Origin: an uncultured Christensenellaceae bacterium
GTDB lineage: Bacteria; Bacillota; Clostridia; Christensenellales; CAG-314
Direction of reading: 5' to 3'
Assembly (NCBI GenBank): GCA_910585195.1
Contig: CAJUCX010000004.1
Coordinates: 1 to 46,129, forward strand
Length of the DNA stretch: 46,129 nucleotides
In this document: positions 1-8,565 of the stretch, in pieces
Layout: every line of letters begins with the position of its first letter
How positions within the stretch are numbered: the stretch's first letter is position 1
Notes under the pieces: generated by a model
Told to the model about the DNA's origin: nothing
Database searches by the model: none
Seen by the model: only the letters and a program-made list of their open reading frames with translations
Made by a program: the position numbers and the translations under genes

Positions 1-1
1 G

Positions 2-97
2 ATGCGCCTTATGGAAATCAATGACGACGGAACGCCGACAGGTCGGCGCGCCGTGGAGCTTCACGGAAAAATTCCGTTTTCCGATATGGAAGATTGA
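2..97 (+). CDS. 3' end of an unidentified protein (truncated by window edge)
   Basis: An open frame runs in from the left edge and stops with TGA at 95-97, giving about 31 residues that end in KIPFSDMED. Base 2 is an in-frame ATG, but the segment reads like a C-terminal tail and the real start is probably outside the window. A T-tailed hairpin at 207-233 lies 110 bases downstream in the same direction, which supports a real gene end here. The product cannot be named from this fragment. An overlapping frame on the same strand from base 21 is less protein-like and was not called. Confidence 0.5.
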   Translation: MRLMEINDDGTPTGRRAVELHGKIPFSDMED

Positions 98-206
98 CCG
101 TGGTTTTCCCTTTCGTTCCGGCTGTTGTAGCACAGTTCTCGCAAAAGTAAACGGCAAAACAAATGCCGATTTGTGTTTGTACAAACAAGTAACCACTCCG
201 CCATAC

Positions 207-233
207 AAAGGCTCCGTGAATACGGTGCTTTTT
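207..233 (+). terminator. Rho-independent terminator after the partial left-edge gene
   Basis: The stem GCTCCGT/ACGGTGC has one T-T mismatch and a GAAT loop. It is extended by an AAAG/TTTT pairing and followed by TTTTTGCTTTTT. It sits downstream of the gene fragment ending at 97. The bases between 98 and 206 hold no gene I can support, only a perfect 14-bp palindrome at 174-187 (TGTTTGTACAAACA). Confidence 0.6.
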
Positions 234-264
234 GCTTTTTACGTTGTTTAGTTTTAATTTGATA

Positions 265-321
265 TGACTTAAAAATATAGTCGCCCAAATAAAATTGTCG
301 GGCGACTATATTTTTAAGTCA
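265..321. terminator. Perfect 22-bp inverted repeat, probable bidirectional terminator
   Basis: The arms 265-286 and 300-321 are perfectly complementary over 22 bp around a 13-base loop. The stem is unusually long and has no mismatch. T-rich sequence follows on the plus strand. It lies between the plus-strand fragment ending at 97 and the minus-strand transporter ending at 448, so it could insulate the two converging genes. Nothing else is seen between 322 and 447. Confidence 0.6.
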
Positions 322-447
322 GTTTTGATTTTTAGATATAAATAATTTTGATATTTACTTTATGTTTATTTTTTGAAGAGGTCATAAAAAACCTTTATGC
401 TGCGTCTCGTACAAACAGTTAAATATCTGCACAAAGATTATTGCGTC

Positions 448-1821
448 TTAAATAAAGTACGTTACTATTCCGTAGACAAACAGTCCCGCTATCATTACCG
501 GTAAGATATAGGAAACGTAAACGCGCACGGCAGCGGGAAACTTCATACCCTTACCTGTATTTGCTTCTTCAAGAAAGTTCTTCCAGCCCCAGCCCTTTTT
601 GCAAGTACAGAACAAAACGTATATAAGCGAACCTAACGGCAACAAAATATTGCTTACAAGGAAGTCCTCCAAATCCATTATATTTGTGCCTCCGCCAAGC
701 GGATGCAAACCTGACAAAAGGTTGAAACCAAACACGCACGGCAACGACAGAACCAACATAAGCAAACAGTTTACTATGCAGGTTTTGCGCCTGCTCCACC
801 CTGTTAAATCTCTGCAACAGGAAATTATGTTTTCGAACACAGCCAAGACCGTAGACATAGCGGCAAATGTCATAAACAAAAAGAAGAAACTGCCCCATAC
901 GCGTCCTAACGGCATATTATTGAATATATGCGGCAAAGTTACGAAAATGAGGTTAGGTCCGGAATCAACGTCAACACCGTACGTCGCGCATGCAGGGAAG
1001 ATTATAAGTCCTGCAACGATTGCGACGAAAGTATCCAAAAGCAAGACGTTTACCGACTCGCCCATAAGCGAACGCTCTTTACCGATATAACTGCCGAAAA
1101 TAGCCATTGCGCCGATGCCCAAACTTAAAGTAAAAAATGCCTGAGTCATTGCGCCTACTATAACGTTGCCGACGCCTATCTCCACCATTTTTTCAAAGTC
1201 GGGTTTGAGATAAAACGACAGCCCCTCTCCTGCACCCTCAAGAGTAAAACTGTTTATCGAAAGCACAAGCATAATGGCAAGCAAAGCAAGCATCATATAT
1301 TTGGTTATTCGTTCTACGCCTTTTTGGAGACTGAAAGAGCAAATAAAAAAGCCGGCAATAATGATGATAAAGGTAAACAGCACCATGCCGCCTGCGTCGG
1401 CAGTCATATTTGCAAATTCTTGATTTACCCCCCCCCCTGACGAAGTCATGCCTTCAAAGGTGCCGGTTGCGGTTGAAAAAAAGTATTTTAACATCCAACC
1501 TGCAACGACGGTATAAAACATCATCAACAGATAATTGCCCGCCATTGCGGCATAACCGTGCAAATGCCATTTTGTTCCGGCAGGCTCTAACGCGTCGTAA
1601 AGTTTGACGGGGCTCTTTCTGCTGGCTCTGCCAAGCGAAAACTCCATAATAAGCACCGGCATACCCATTACAACCAAAAAGAAAAGATAAATGAGTACGA
1701 ACATTCCGCCGCCGTATTGTCCTGCCATATACGGAAATTTCCATACGTTGCCGATACCGATTGCACATCCCGCGCTAAGTAAAATAAAGCCGAGACGGCT
1801 TTTAAGATGCTCTCTCTCCAT
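448..1821 (-). CDS. Sodium-dependent transporter, NSS/SNF family
   Basis: This is a 457-residue polytopic membrane protein of the neurotransmitter:sodium symporter family. It is expected to import amino acids or similar solutes with Na+. The N-terminus carries the family signature: residues 7-30 include GFILLSAGCAIGIGNVWKFP, the unwound TM1 segment that binds Na+ and substrate in LeuT-type proteins. The length fits bacterial members. About eleven or twelve hydrophobic segments follow. The substrate cannot be told from sequence. The ribosome binding site is weak (GGGG before TTTTACTTT). The coding strand holds a run of ten G (window 1428-1437) encoding Gly-Gly-Gly near residues 129-131 in an external loop, which is a possible slippage site. 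The gene is monocistronic, with its own promoter. Confidence 0.93.
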   Translation of the reverse strand: MEREHLKSRLGFILLSAGCAIGIGNVWKFPYMAGQYGGGMFVLIYLFFLVVMGMPVLIMEFSLGRASRKSPVKLYDALEPAGTKWHLHGYAAMAGNYLLMMFYTVVAGWMLKYFFSTATGTFEGMTSSGGGVNQEFANMTADAGGMVLFTFIIIIAGFFICSFSLQKGVERITKYMMLALLAIMLVLSINSFTLEGAGEGLSFYLKPDFEKMVEIGVGNVIVGAMTQAFFTLSLGIGAMAIFGSYIGKERSLMGESVNVLLLDTFVAIVAGLIIFPACATYGVDVDSGPNLIFVTLPHIFNNMPLGRVWGSFFFLFMTFAAMSTVLAVFENIISCCRDLTGWSRRKTCIVNCLLMLVLSLPCVFGFNLLSGLHPLGGGTNIMDLEDFLVSNILLPLGSLIYVLFCTCKKGWGWKNFLEEANTGKGMKFPAAVRVYVSYILPVMIAGLFVYGIVTYFI

Positions 1822-1843
1822 AAAGTAAAACCCCGTTTTTTTA

Positions 1844-1872
1844 AGTATAAGGTATCAACACAATAATTTCAA
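1844..1872 (-). promoter_or_regulatory. Promoter of the NSS transporter
   Basis: On the minus strand, TTGAAA (1872-1867) is followed after 17 bases by TATACT (1849-1844). The start codon lies about 23 bases downstream. This is a good match to the vegetative sigma factor consensus. Confidence 0.6.
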
Positions 1873-1931
1873 TACCCTATTGCAAATTACTTACAAAAAC
1901 TGCCGAAATAATGTGAATTTAATTTTTTTAG

Positions 1932-1962
1932 AAAAAAGGGAACGGCAAATGCCGTTCCCTTT
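1932..1962 (-). terminator. Terminator of the lipoprotein gene
   Basis: A 13-bp perfect stem (1935-1947 with 1950-1962) is followed on the minus strand by a T run from the A stretch at 1932-1937. It lies just after the lipoprotein stop at 2025. Confidence 0.85.
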
Positions 1963-2024
1963 CAGTTTGTTTGAAACATTATTGAGCAATCAACGTTTCA
2001 AACCTTGGCAGTAAAAATCCGACA

Positions 2025-3638
2025 TCAGCAAACGCTTCCACCGGAAGGAGGAGTCGAGTTACCGGACGAACTGCTACTGCTGCTATTAGAAGGACTATCG
2101 GTCGCTTCACCTTCGGTCTCGGTTTCAACCGGAGGCATATAAGTAGCATACCTATTTTGGTCGAAAATTGCTTTTACAGCTTCTTCCCACGCTTCTTGCC
2201 AAGGAGCATAGCCATATTCATACTCGGCCTCAGCAAATGCAACGAGTCTGTCTGCCGCATTTTCTTTATCGCCGTCGAAGAGCATCAGCGAAGGAACGCA
2301 CATTTTAGTGTAAGACTCTTTTTTACCTTTAATCGTAAGTGTATCTTCGTTCCACTGACTTACATAATTAGGCATATAAGTGTCAATAAGTCTTGCATAA
2401 AGATGTGAATATGTTTTTGAATCGTTGTTGAAAACTTCATCAGAACGAGTGTCGAGGAAACTTTGGAGATAGTTTACGTTAACACCGTTAGGTCTGAGAT
2501 TGTGATTGACAACGATTTCTTTAGTTGCCGTGCTGTCATCACCCGGAACAAAAGTTATATCGCCGGTTTCTGAATCATAATGCCAACCGCCCGGCTTTTT
2601 AACAGCGTCTACAATTGTATAAGAGTCCTCTGTAGCACCGTTGTCAAGACGAGTGTCGTATACGTAAATTCTGTCGATACCGTAATCTTTGGCAAGGTCG
2701 TTAGTATATTGAGCAACTGCCGCAGTGTTGTGGCACCAAACACCGCCGGTAAGAACGGCATACATACCTTTGGAATTTTCAAGCAAATCCATAAGAGCAT
2801 GATAAGTTGTAGTTACAAATACGCTTTGGTCTTCCCCTGTATAATCGCTGGTTGCAGTATCGTAATCGCCTGCCATATGAAGACGATAATCGTTGTACAA
2901 ATTGAATTCGTTTATAGAAGAATTGATAAACGCATCACTTGACAAAGTGCCGGTTTCGCTGTCGTAATACTTGCGATAACTAGGTTTTCTCAAAGCAGCC
3001 CTTTGAATAACTTCTTCGAAATCGCCTTGAACTCTTGCGTCGGCAGCACCAGGCGTAACGGAAAAATAACTTATTGAACCATTGTAAGTAACTTCAACTC
3101 TTGTTTCGTCAGCACTAAGTGCGACAGTAGGTGCAGCGCCGCTAACATACATCAATGTACCTTGTGCAGGCATATCTGTTGTTTTCATAACGCTAAGTAA
3201 CGAAGCTGCAAGAGAATCCAAATGGCTGCTTACATCGGCAATATCCGGATTGGAAATGTCTGCAGAAGCGGCATTGTATACGCCACCGTAAGTATCTTCG
3301 CCCAAACCACCGTCAAGTTTAGGATCGAAATTGTAAACGGTTATATCATACTGCAAAGCCAAATCGTTTACGCGTTTAATGCCTGCTTTTGTAGCGTCAT
3401 TGTAATGACCGCCCCAGTAAACAATAAAATTGCCCTGAGTTTTGAACATTGTGTAAATTCCGTTGTAGGTAAGTTGTTTAATCCTTACGTCTGAGGCGCT
3501 GACGTCTGCCATAGAGTCATAAACGCTTGTGAAATAGTTGTAATCGTCATTACCGTTGCCGCCTGCGCAACCGGTAAGGCCGAATACACCGAAAATCATG
3601 ACAACCGATAAAATAATCGTCAAAAGTTTCTTTTTCAT
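2025..3638 (-). CDS. Lipoprotein with two thioredoxin-like modules, paralogous to the M1 peptidase N-terminal half
   Basis: This is a 537-residue exported lipoprotein with an N-terminal signal and the lipobox LTGC (lipidated Cys24). I do not recognise a named family. Two similar modules are visible, roughly residues 57-115 and 275-345. Each has a helix, a beta strand, a short acidic or cysteine loop (YWGGHYND in the first, GGVWCHNT in the second), then a helix and a VYxxDxxLD strand. This resembles a thioredoxin fold with only one cysteine in the WCxxx position. The same pattern (SGSWCGDS, then VYVFDFRLG) occurs in the large peptidase encoded next door. The C-terminus is a serine-rich tail ending in Cys. 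It has its own promoter and a shared operator upstream and a terminator downstream. Function is unknown; an extracytoplasmic binding or redox role is only a guess. Confidence 0.85.
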   Translation of the reverse strand: MKKKLLTIILSVVMIFGVFGLTGCAGGNGNDDYNYFTSVYDSMADVSASDVRIKQLTYNGIYTMFKTQGNFIVYWGGHYNDATKAGIKRVNDLALQYDITVYNFDPKLDGGLGEDTYGGVYNAASADISNPDIADVSSHLDSLAASLLSVMKTTDMPAQGTLMYVSGAAPTVALSADETRVEVTYNGSISYFSVTPGAADARVQGDFEEVIQRAALRKPSYRKYYDSETGTLSSDAFINSSINEFNLYNDYRLHMAGDYDTATSDYTGEDQSVFVTTTYHALMDLLENSKGMYAVLTGGVWCHNTAAVAQYTNDLAKDYGIDRIYVYDTRLDNGATEDSYTIVDAVKKPGGWHYDSETGDITFVPGDDSTATKEIVVNHNLRPNGVNVNYLQSFLDTRSDEVFNNDSKTYSHLYARLIDTYMPNYVSQWNEDTLTIKGKKESYTKMCVPSLMLFDGDKENAADRLVAFAEAEYEYGYAPWQEAWEEAVKAIFDQNRYATYMPPVETETEGEATDSPSNSSSSSSSGNSTPPSGGSVC

Positions 3639-3661
3639 TTCAGTCTCCTTTTAGTTATATT

Positions 3662-3720
3662 ACTACCATTTTGGTAGTTTTGTTAAAAATAATTTTACTA
3701 CCATTATGTCAGTATGTCAA
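3662..3720 (-). promoter_or_regulatory. Promoter with palindromic operator for the lipoprotein gene
   Basis: On the minus strand, TTGACA (3720-3715), a 17-base spacer and TAAAAT (3697-3692) form a near-consensus promoter. A perfect palindrome, ACTACCA-TTT-TGGTAGT (3662-3678), lies just downstream of the start point. A matching half-site ACTACCA (3697-3703) overlaps the spacer and -10 edge, 35 bp away. The same core palindrome occurs in the promoter of the neighbouring peptidase, so both are probably controlled by one dimeric repressor. The regulator is not in this window as far as I can tell. Confidence 0.7.
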
Positions 3721-3849
3721 ATAATATACATAAAAATTTGTTGAAATTTGCCATAATATCAATTGAAAAATATTATTTATTAAAGTCAATAAAATCAAAA
3801 AATGCAATTGCATTATTTATTAAAATTACAATTGATTTTCGCAAAAAAT

Positions 3850-3880
3850 TAAAACAAAGGAGCGCCCTCTCGGGCGCCCC
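3850..3880 (-). terminator. Terminator of the M1 peptidase gene
   Basis: A GC-rich stem (GCGCCC, TCTC loop, GGGCGC, extended by two G-C pairs past one mismatch) at 3859-3880 is followed on the minus strand by a T-rich stretch. It lies about 50 bases after the stop at 3930. The AT-rich region 3721-3849 holds nothing else I can support. Confidence 0.6.
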
Positions 3881-3929
3881 ACTGTAACATTATCAAAATG
3901 TATTTTTACAGTTTTACCGTTTAAGGCAA

Positions 3930-6900
3930 TTATTCACCTTTGCTTTTATTCTTTTGGAGATATTTTACCAAGAAGAATCCGCCGACGCCAATGCCTGCCG
4001 CGCCAACTACGCCAAGGAGAATCCACAACCATGTGAGGTTTCCGCCGCCGTTGTTGTCAGGGTTTTCAGGGTCATTACCGCCAGGTGTTGTGCCGTCTTC
4101 ATTTCTGTAAGGTCTGTTAGGCAATGATTCGTTTACAGAAGCATCGATAACAGTACCGGTTTGTGCATTACCCATAGTGTTGTCAGGGAAGTTAGCATCT
4201 ACCGTATAACCTGTAGTGTCCTTCGTTACAGCCGTAGCACCTGCTGCACCAGTAAGAGTGAACGATGCAGGTTTTGTTTTTCCTTTCAACCATACATTGC
4301 CCCAAGTTTCAATATCAGCATCGTTAAGGCTAGACATATAAGTGCTGTCTTTCATGTATTGAATGAAGTCATCAGTAGTCATTGCTTTGCCTGAATTTTT
4401 AGATACCCAGCCTTGAAGTGCTTTGAAGAATTTGTCACCGCCTACACTGTGCTGCAATACTACGAGAGCCATTGCGCCTCTGTTGTAAGCCGATTTAGCA
4501 TTACCAAAGAGATCGGACTCTGTATTTACTGAGTGAGCAGGAGTACTCCACAACTTTGAATTTTCATCTTTATTGTTGTAAAGATTCAAATATTTTTCAT
4601 AAGAGTTGCCTTCTGCTGTATTTGCGTCAGGTTTCATACCTATGATATCGCTGAAGATGTCACTACCGTAAGTAGCAAAACCTTCGTTGAGCCACAAGCT
4701 TTCCCAATCGCCGAGGCGGATTGCATCGCCGAACCATTGGTGAACGAGTTCGTGTACGAAAGTAGCCTGACCGGTTACGCTTGAACCTGTGTAGTAAGGA
4801 CGGTCTTTACATTCGATTGCGCCCCACGTTGCAGAGCCGCCTTTGCCGTCGCCTACGTCTTCAATCATGAAGCCGAGCGATTTGCCAGGATATGCACCGA
4901 ATACGCCTTCCAAAGTCTTGATATAGTAAGGAAGCATACCGTAGTATCTGTCAACTGTTGATTTGTATTTATTGTAGATGTCAGCATTTACATATGCGTG
5001 TACAGGGATAGTTCTGCCATCTAAGGTTTTGTAAGTGTCAATAGTAGAATAACCTTGGAACCAAGCTGAGTTGAGTTCAATGATGTTCTTGCTAAATGTT
5101 GCAAATATTTGATATGCTGCCGTATCTTGGTCTACCGTCCAAATAACAGTTCTATTAGCACCGTCTACAGTATCGGACGTACGAACACCGTTACTAATCA
5201 TAGTGTATGCTGCATTAGCATGCATAGTAATAATGTATTTAGCACCGTCTGCAGGAGTGTTATTGCATGGATACCAGTAAGTTGCGCCAAACGGTTCACC
5301 GCATACTGTGTAACCAAGAGCGTCCGTGTGTACGTTGAAACCTTGCGGACTACCTACTTGTACACTTGCATCTACCGTAAGTACAGTATACTCTACAGTA
5401 ACGGTGAATGTTTCGCCATTAGAAATTGGAGTACCCAAGTGCAAAACAAGTTTTTGAGTATCTGTCAAGTCATTATTGTTTCTAGAATATTGATTGATAC
5501 CGCTGCCAGGAGTCAATTCAGTACTGTTAACGAGAACTTTACTGATTGCTTGTTGACGGAAGTCAAGATTAATTTCTGTCAATTCTTTTGCGGCAGTTGC
5601 ATTGATAACTGTTTTTGCTGTAAATGTTGCCTGTGCAGCTTGGTTTCTTTTGCCGTTTGCAGGGTCGCCGTTCAAAGTGATGTCTATTTCATATTTTGAA
5701 ACGTCGTAATCACTTGTACCGTGGTTAGCGATAAGTTTGATAGACTCGTTGCCGTTTTTAAGGTCATTCATTGGGTCGTTGTCATCGCCGCAACCGCTGT
5801 CACCGTTGTTGCTCTCACTAATGTTAGGGACTGGTCTGCCATAAACAGGAGCCTTGCCACCAAAGAACAAATACATTTCGTATCTGCTGAGTGCTTTTTG
5901 AGTATTGCTGAGTGAACCACTAAACAATTCGTTGTCGACAAAATCGCCAACACTGGCACCACCGCTGATTTCCCAATCGAGACGCTGGTGCATCCAAACA
6001 TCGGTAATGTGATGTTCAATTGTAGCACCTGTTGCAACAGCCATACCTTCCGTAACCTTTCTGTTGTTGTTATATTTTGCAAGGAAAGGAGAACGGAACT
6101 TGCGGGTAGGCATTTCTACATAGTCGCTGTCTTTAATATTGCTAAGGTCGGTAAGGTCTATGCCGTATCCGCCGTTTTTAATATAGCGAAGTGCATTGTT
6201 GCCGATACCGGTAGGATAACCGTTACCAAGTTTTTCAATCATCAATGCGCCAAGATAACCAACGCGGTTGATTGAATGTTGAGGTCCGTCATTTTTAGAG
6301 AACGCATAACCTTCGGTTCTGTTGTCGTCCCCCTCTACGTCAACGAAAGAAGTATCGCGACCGGTTGAATTGAGGTTGCTGCCAAGACGGAAGTCAAAAA
6401 CGTAAACGGTTGTAGAGTTTTGGTTTGAAGAATTTTCTACCACCAAAGGCATAGCGCGTTTGGAGTCTCCGCACCAACTGCCGCTTGCCATGATGATGTG
6501 CTCACCAGGAATGTCAAGCAAGTGCATCATTTCGTAATAAGTAGTTGCACGAAGTTTGAAGTTGTTTTTATATGCGCTGTAATCTATCTCGAAAGAAGAA
6601 TCCAATGCATATTCAGGATAGTTTCTGTTAACTTGCCATCTAGCAGAGTTAAAGTAGTCGTAGTCGCTGTAATTTGTAGCGGCTGACGCAGCACCTGCCA
6701 ACAATGCGTTTACTTCTGACGATTTAAGGTCACTTGCACTGTTGATAACAACGGAAGTAGCAACTTCGCTTTTTTCTTCATCCCATACAAACAATGCTAC
6801 GTCTGTTTTTGCAGTGTAGTTTGCAAGTTTGATAGATTCTTTGAAGTATTCACCGAGTTTGATAAATGCATCCGTCATACGGAGAGTGCTAGAAGAACCG

Positions 6901-7379
6901 TGACCGGTTGCGTTAGGCCAATATGCTTCCGGGTTATCCCAAATATTGACGCCGCCGTCAGTATCCCCTTCTGCTGCATACTCATAACTTGCTACGAGCA
7001 TGTCGGCGTAATATATTTTTTCTATCTTATTTGCTTTTGCCGCTGTGTTTATTTCCGGTATTGCTGCTTTTGCAACTGCGCTTTCGCTGTCAGCAAAGAC
7101 TATGATGGATTTTGCACCTGCAACTTTTTCGTCACCGATACCTTGTTTCATAACAAAATCCAACTGGTCAAGCGTAACAACGTCGAATACATGGCCAAAC
7201 TCTACGCCGTCGTAGACATCTGCAACATAGTCGAGAGCGTCATTTTCAACTTGCACTTCCGCAGACGGGGCAAGTTTGCCCTGCGGAGCAGCAAACACCA
7301 ACGCTTGGCCGGTAAACGTCATGCTGAACGTAAACACAAGAGCCATAAGAGCGGTAAGTAATTTACTTTTGCGCTTCAT
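3930..7379 (-). CDS. Secreted, membrane-anchored M1-type metallopeptidase with a large novel N-terminal region
   Basis: This is a 1149-residue protein. I start it at the ATG at 7379 because AAGGAGG lies 9 bases upstream; an upstream ATG at 7421 lacks this. A signal peptide covers about residues 1-30. Residues about 50-520 contain two thioredoxin-like modules, the second with SGSWCGDS at about 299-306, matching the neighbouring lipoprotein. Residues about 555-760 look like an M1 N-terminal beta domain (GEPFGATYWYPC). The zinc site is HELVH (876-880) with the third ligand E899, a classic HExxH-18-E spacing. The usual GxMEN exopeptidase motif is changed to WGAIEC, keeping the glutamate. A hydrophobic helix near residues 1115-1135 and a lysine-rich tail anchor it to the membrane. 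It probably trims peptides at the cell surface. A shared operator sits in its promoter. Confidence 0.9.
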   Translation of the reverse strand: MKRKSKLLTALMALVFTFSMTFTGQALVFAAPQGKLAPSAEVQVENDALDYVADVYDGVEFGHVFDVVTLDQLDFVMKQGIGDEKVAGAKSIIVFADSESAVAKAAIPEINTAAKANKIEKIYYADMLVASYEYAAEGDTDGGVNIWDNPEAYWPNATGHGSSSTLRMTDAFIKLGEYFKESIKLANYTAKTDVALFVWDEEKSEVATSVVINSASDLKSSEVNALLAGAASAATNYSDYDYFNSARWQVNRNYPEYALDSSFEIDYSAYKNNFKLRATTYYEMMHLLDIPGEHIIMASGSWCGDSKRAMPLVVENSSNQNSTTVYVFDFRLGSNLNSTGRDTSFVDVEGDDNRTEGYAFSKNDGPQHSINRVGYLGALMIEKLGNGYPTGIGNNALRYIKNGGYGIDLTDLSNIKDSDYVEMPTRKFRSPFLAKYNNNRKVTEGMAVATGATIEHHITDVWMHQRLDWEISGGASVGDFVDNELFSGSLSNTQKALSRYEMYLFFGGKAPVYGRPVPNISESNNGDSGCGDDNDPMNDLKNGNESIKLIANHGTSDYDVSKYEIDITLNGDPANGKRNQAAQATFTAKTVINATAAKELTEINLDFRQQAISKVLVNSTELTPGSGINQYSRNNNDLTDTQKLVLHLGTPISNGETFTVTVEYTVLTVDASVQVGSPQGFNVHTDALGYTVCGEPFGATYWYPCNNTPADGAKYIITMHANAAYTMISNGVRTSDTVDGANRTVIWTVDQDTAAYQIFATFSKNIIELNSAWFQGYSTIDTYKTLDGRTIPVHAYVNADIYNKYKSTVDRYYGMLPYYIKTLEGVFGAYPGKSLGFMIEDVGDGKGGSATWGAIECKDRPYYTGSSVTGQATFVHELVHQWFGDAIRLGDWESLWLNEGFATYGSDIFSDIIGMKPDANTAEGNSYEKYLNLYNNKDENSKLWSTPAHSVNTESDLFGNAKSAYNRGAMALVVLQHSVGGDKFFKALQGWVSKNSGKAMTTDDFIQYMKDSTYMSSLNDADIETWGNVWLKGKTKPASFTLTGAAGATAVTKDTTGYTVDANFPDNTMGNAQTGTVIDASVNESLPNRPYRNEDGTTPGGNDPENPDNNGGGNLTWLWILLGVVGAAGIGVGGFFLVKYLQKNKSKGE

Positions 7380-7451
7380 GTTGTTGTTCCTCCTTAAACA
7401 TTTGAAAAAAAATTTGTGCATTTTATTGCGTTTTTGGGCAGGTCGCCCGTC

Positions 7452-7508
7452 TTAGCGCGTCGTCCGCACCTGCAGCCGACACTTACTTCTACCGTAAATC
7501 ACCCCCAT
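7452..7508 (-). other. Possible 18-residue upstream ORF in a long structured leader
   Basis: The leader between the mapped promoter (start near 7623) and the peptidase start at 7379 is about 244 bases. It contains an ATG-initiated frame of 18 codons ending TAA, rich in Arg (for example CRLQVRTTR). The end of this frame lies inside a GC-rich stretch that can fold, with GCAGGT pairing to ACCTGC across 7440-7475. This could be a leader peptide or chance. A second weak promoter (TTGACA on the minus strand near 7558) cannot be excluded. Confidence 0.25.
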
Positions 7509-7629
7509 GTTTTTGCAATAATTTGTCCCACATCTAACTGCTCGCTTAAAAAATACTGTCAACAATATAATGTAAAGCATGTTGCACAATGACCGCATAT
7601 TTGGGACTTTGACGCTTTTATATAAGTAT

Positions 7630-7657
7630 ATGATACCATTTTGGTAGACATTGTCAA
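7630..7657 (-). promoter_or_regulatory. Promoter with embedded operator for the M1 peptidase
   Basis: On the minus strand, TTGACA (7657-7652), a 16-base spacer and TATCAT (7635-7630) form the promoter. The palindrome TACCA-TTT-TGGTA (7634-7646) fills the spacer between the two boxes, the classic position for a repressor. It is the same core as in the operator at 3662-3678. Confidence 0.7.
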
Positions 7658-7674
7658 TAATTTTTTGAAAATTT

Positions 7675-7703
7675 TTGACAAAAAAATAATTCTCTGTTAA
7701 AAT
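7675..7703 (+). promoter_or_regulatory. Promoter of the CxxC lipoprotein gene
   Basis: TTGACA (7675-7680), 17 bases, then TAAAAT (7698-7703). Transcription would start near 7710. It is divergent from the peptidase promoter, and the operator at 7634-7646 lies about 30 bp upstream of its -35 box. Confidence 0.75.
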
Positions 7704-7752
7704 TTAGAAAAACGTCGGCATTTAAGTCGACTTATAAAAGGAGAAATTTGCT

Positions 7753-8556
7753 ATGAAAAAATTGTTGACACTTTTACTCTCTTTTGTGTTTGTTTTTTCC
7801 ATCGGCATTTTTGCCGGCTGCGGACACACTCACGATTGGACAGAGTGGGAAGTTACCAAAGCGGCATCTTGCGCAAAGGGCGAAGAAGCAAGAACTTGCA
7901 AAGGTTGCGACGAAGTAGAAACTCGCGAAATCGATGCCATTGCCGGTGCAGAACATGTATTCGACCAATATGATGAAAATGACCGTGTTTATTACTATAT
8001 AGGTCAAGGTGAATTTTTAGAGTATGACATGGCATGCCATAACTGCCATCAGGTAACCAAAAACTTTGGTCAATCTTGGGGTACTTTTCAACCAATTCAA
8101 AAACTTATGACGGAAGACCGTACGCAACAAACCGTAAGACCGTTCCCTTCTTATAAAGTCATTTTCAATTTTGATGACAGTTCTATCCGCGTTGCAGGTC
8201 AAGTTCTAGAAGACGCTTCAAACACTTTCAAAAGCATGTTTGAAGATAAATGGCTGGAAATCGGCATTGCAGGTCAACCGTCAAGAAACGTGTTCATCAA
8301 CGGCACAGACGACACGCTCAATACACTTCCTGAAGGCAAAGCCGACATTAAAGGTAAAATCACTTTAGTAAACGGTACACTCACAATAAGAGGACCTGTT
8401 GATTTTTCAGGCGAGATAATTGTAGGCAGCGGTTGCACGCTGATTATAGAGCAAGGCGCAACGATAAACAACACCGGCTCTATCACAGTCGAAGAAGGAG
8501 CCACCCTCACCAACAACGGCACGGTAACGGGCAACAAGATAGTAAACAAAAACTAA
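7753..8556 (+). CDS. Lipoprotein with a CxxC module and a C-terminal beta-helix-like repeat
   Basis: This is a 267-residue lipoprotein with signal peptide and lipobox FAGC (Cys22). The ribosome binding site AAAGGAG precedes the ATG. Residues about 25-62 form a module with HDWTEW, an Ala-x-Cys and RTCKGC. The same spacing occurs in the TlpA-like protein of the operon that ends at 8734. A second CxxC (CHNC) follows near residue 95. The C-terminal 70 residues are short repeats of the GATINNTGSITVEEGATL kind, as in right-handed beta-helix surface proteins. The cysteine pairs suggest metal binding or redox exchange, but no function is known to me. It has its own promoter and terminator. Confidence 0.85.
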   Translation: MKKLLTLLLSFVFVFSIGIFAGCGHTHDWTEWEVTKAASCAKGEEARTCKGCDEVETREIDAIAGAEHVFDQYDENDRVYYYIGQGEFLEYDMACHNCHQVTKNFGQSWGTFQPIQKLMTEDRTQQTVRPFPSYKVIFNFDDSSIRVAGQVLEDASNTFKSMFEDKWLEIGIAGQPSRNVFINGTDDTLNTLPEGKADIKGKITLVNGTLTIRGPVDFSGEIIVGSGCTLIIEQGATINNTGSITVEEGATLTNNGTVTGNKIVNKN

Positions 8557-8565
8557 AATGAAAAC

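Noticed and set aside
5109..5699. 196-codon plus-strand frame inside the M1 peptidase gene
   Set aside because: It is antisense to a gene with clear family motifs and is rich in Cys, Ser and Ile without any domain.
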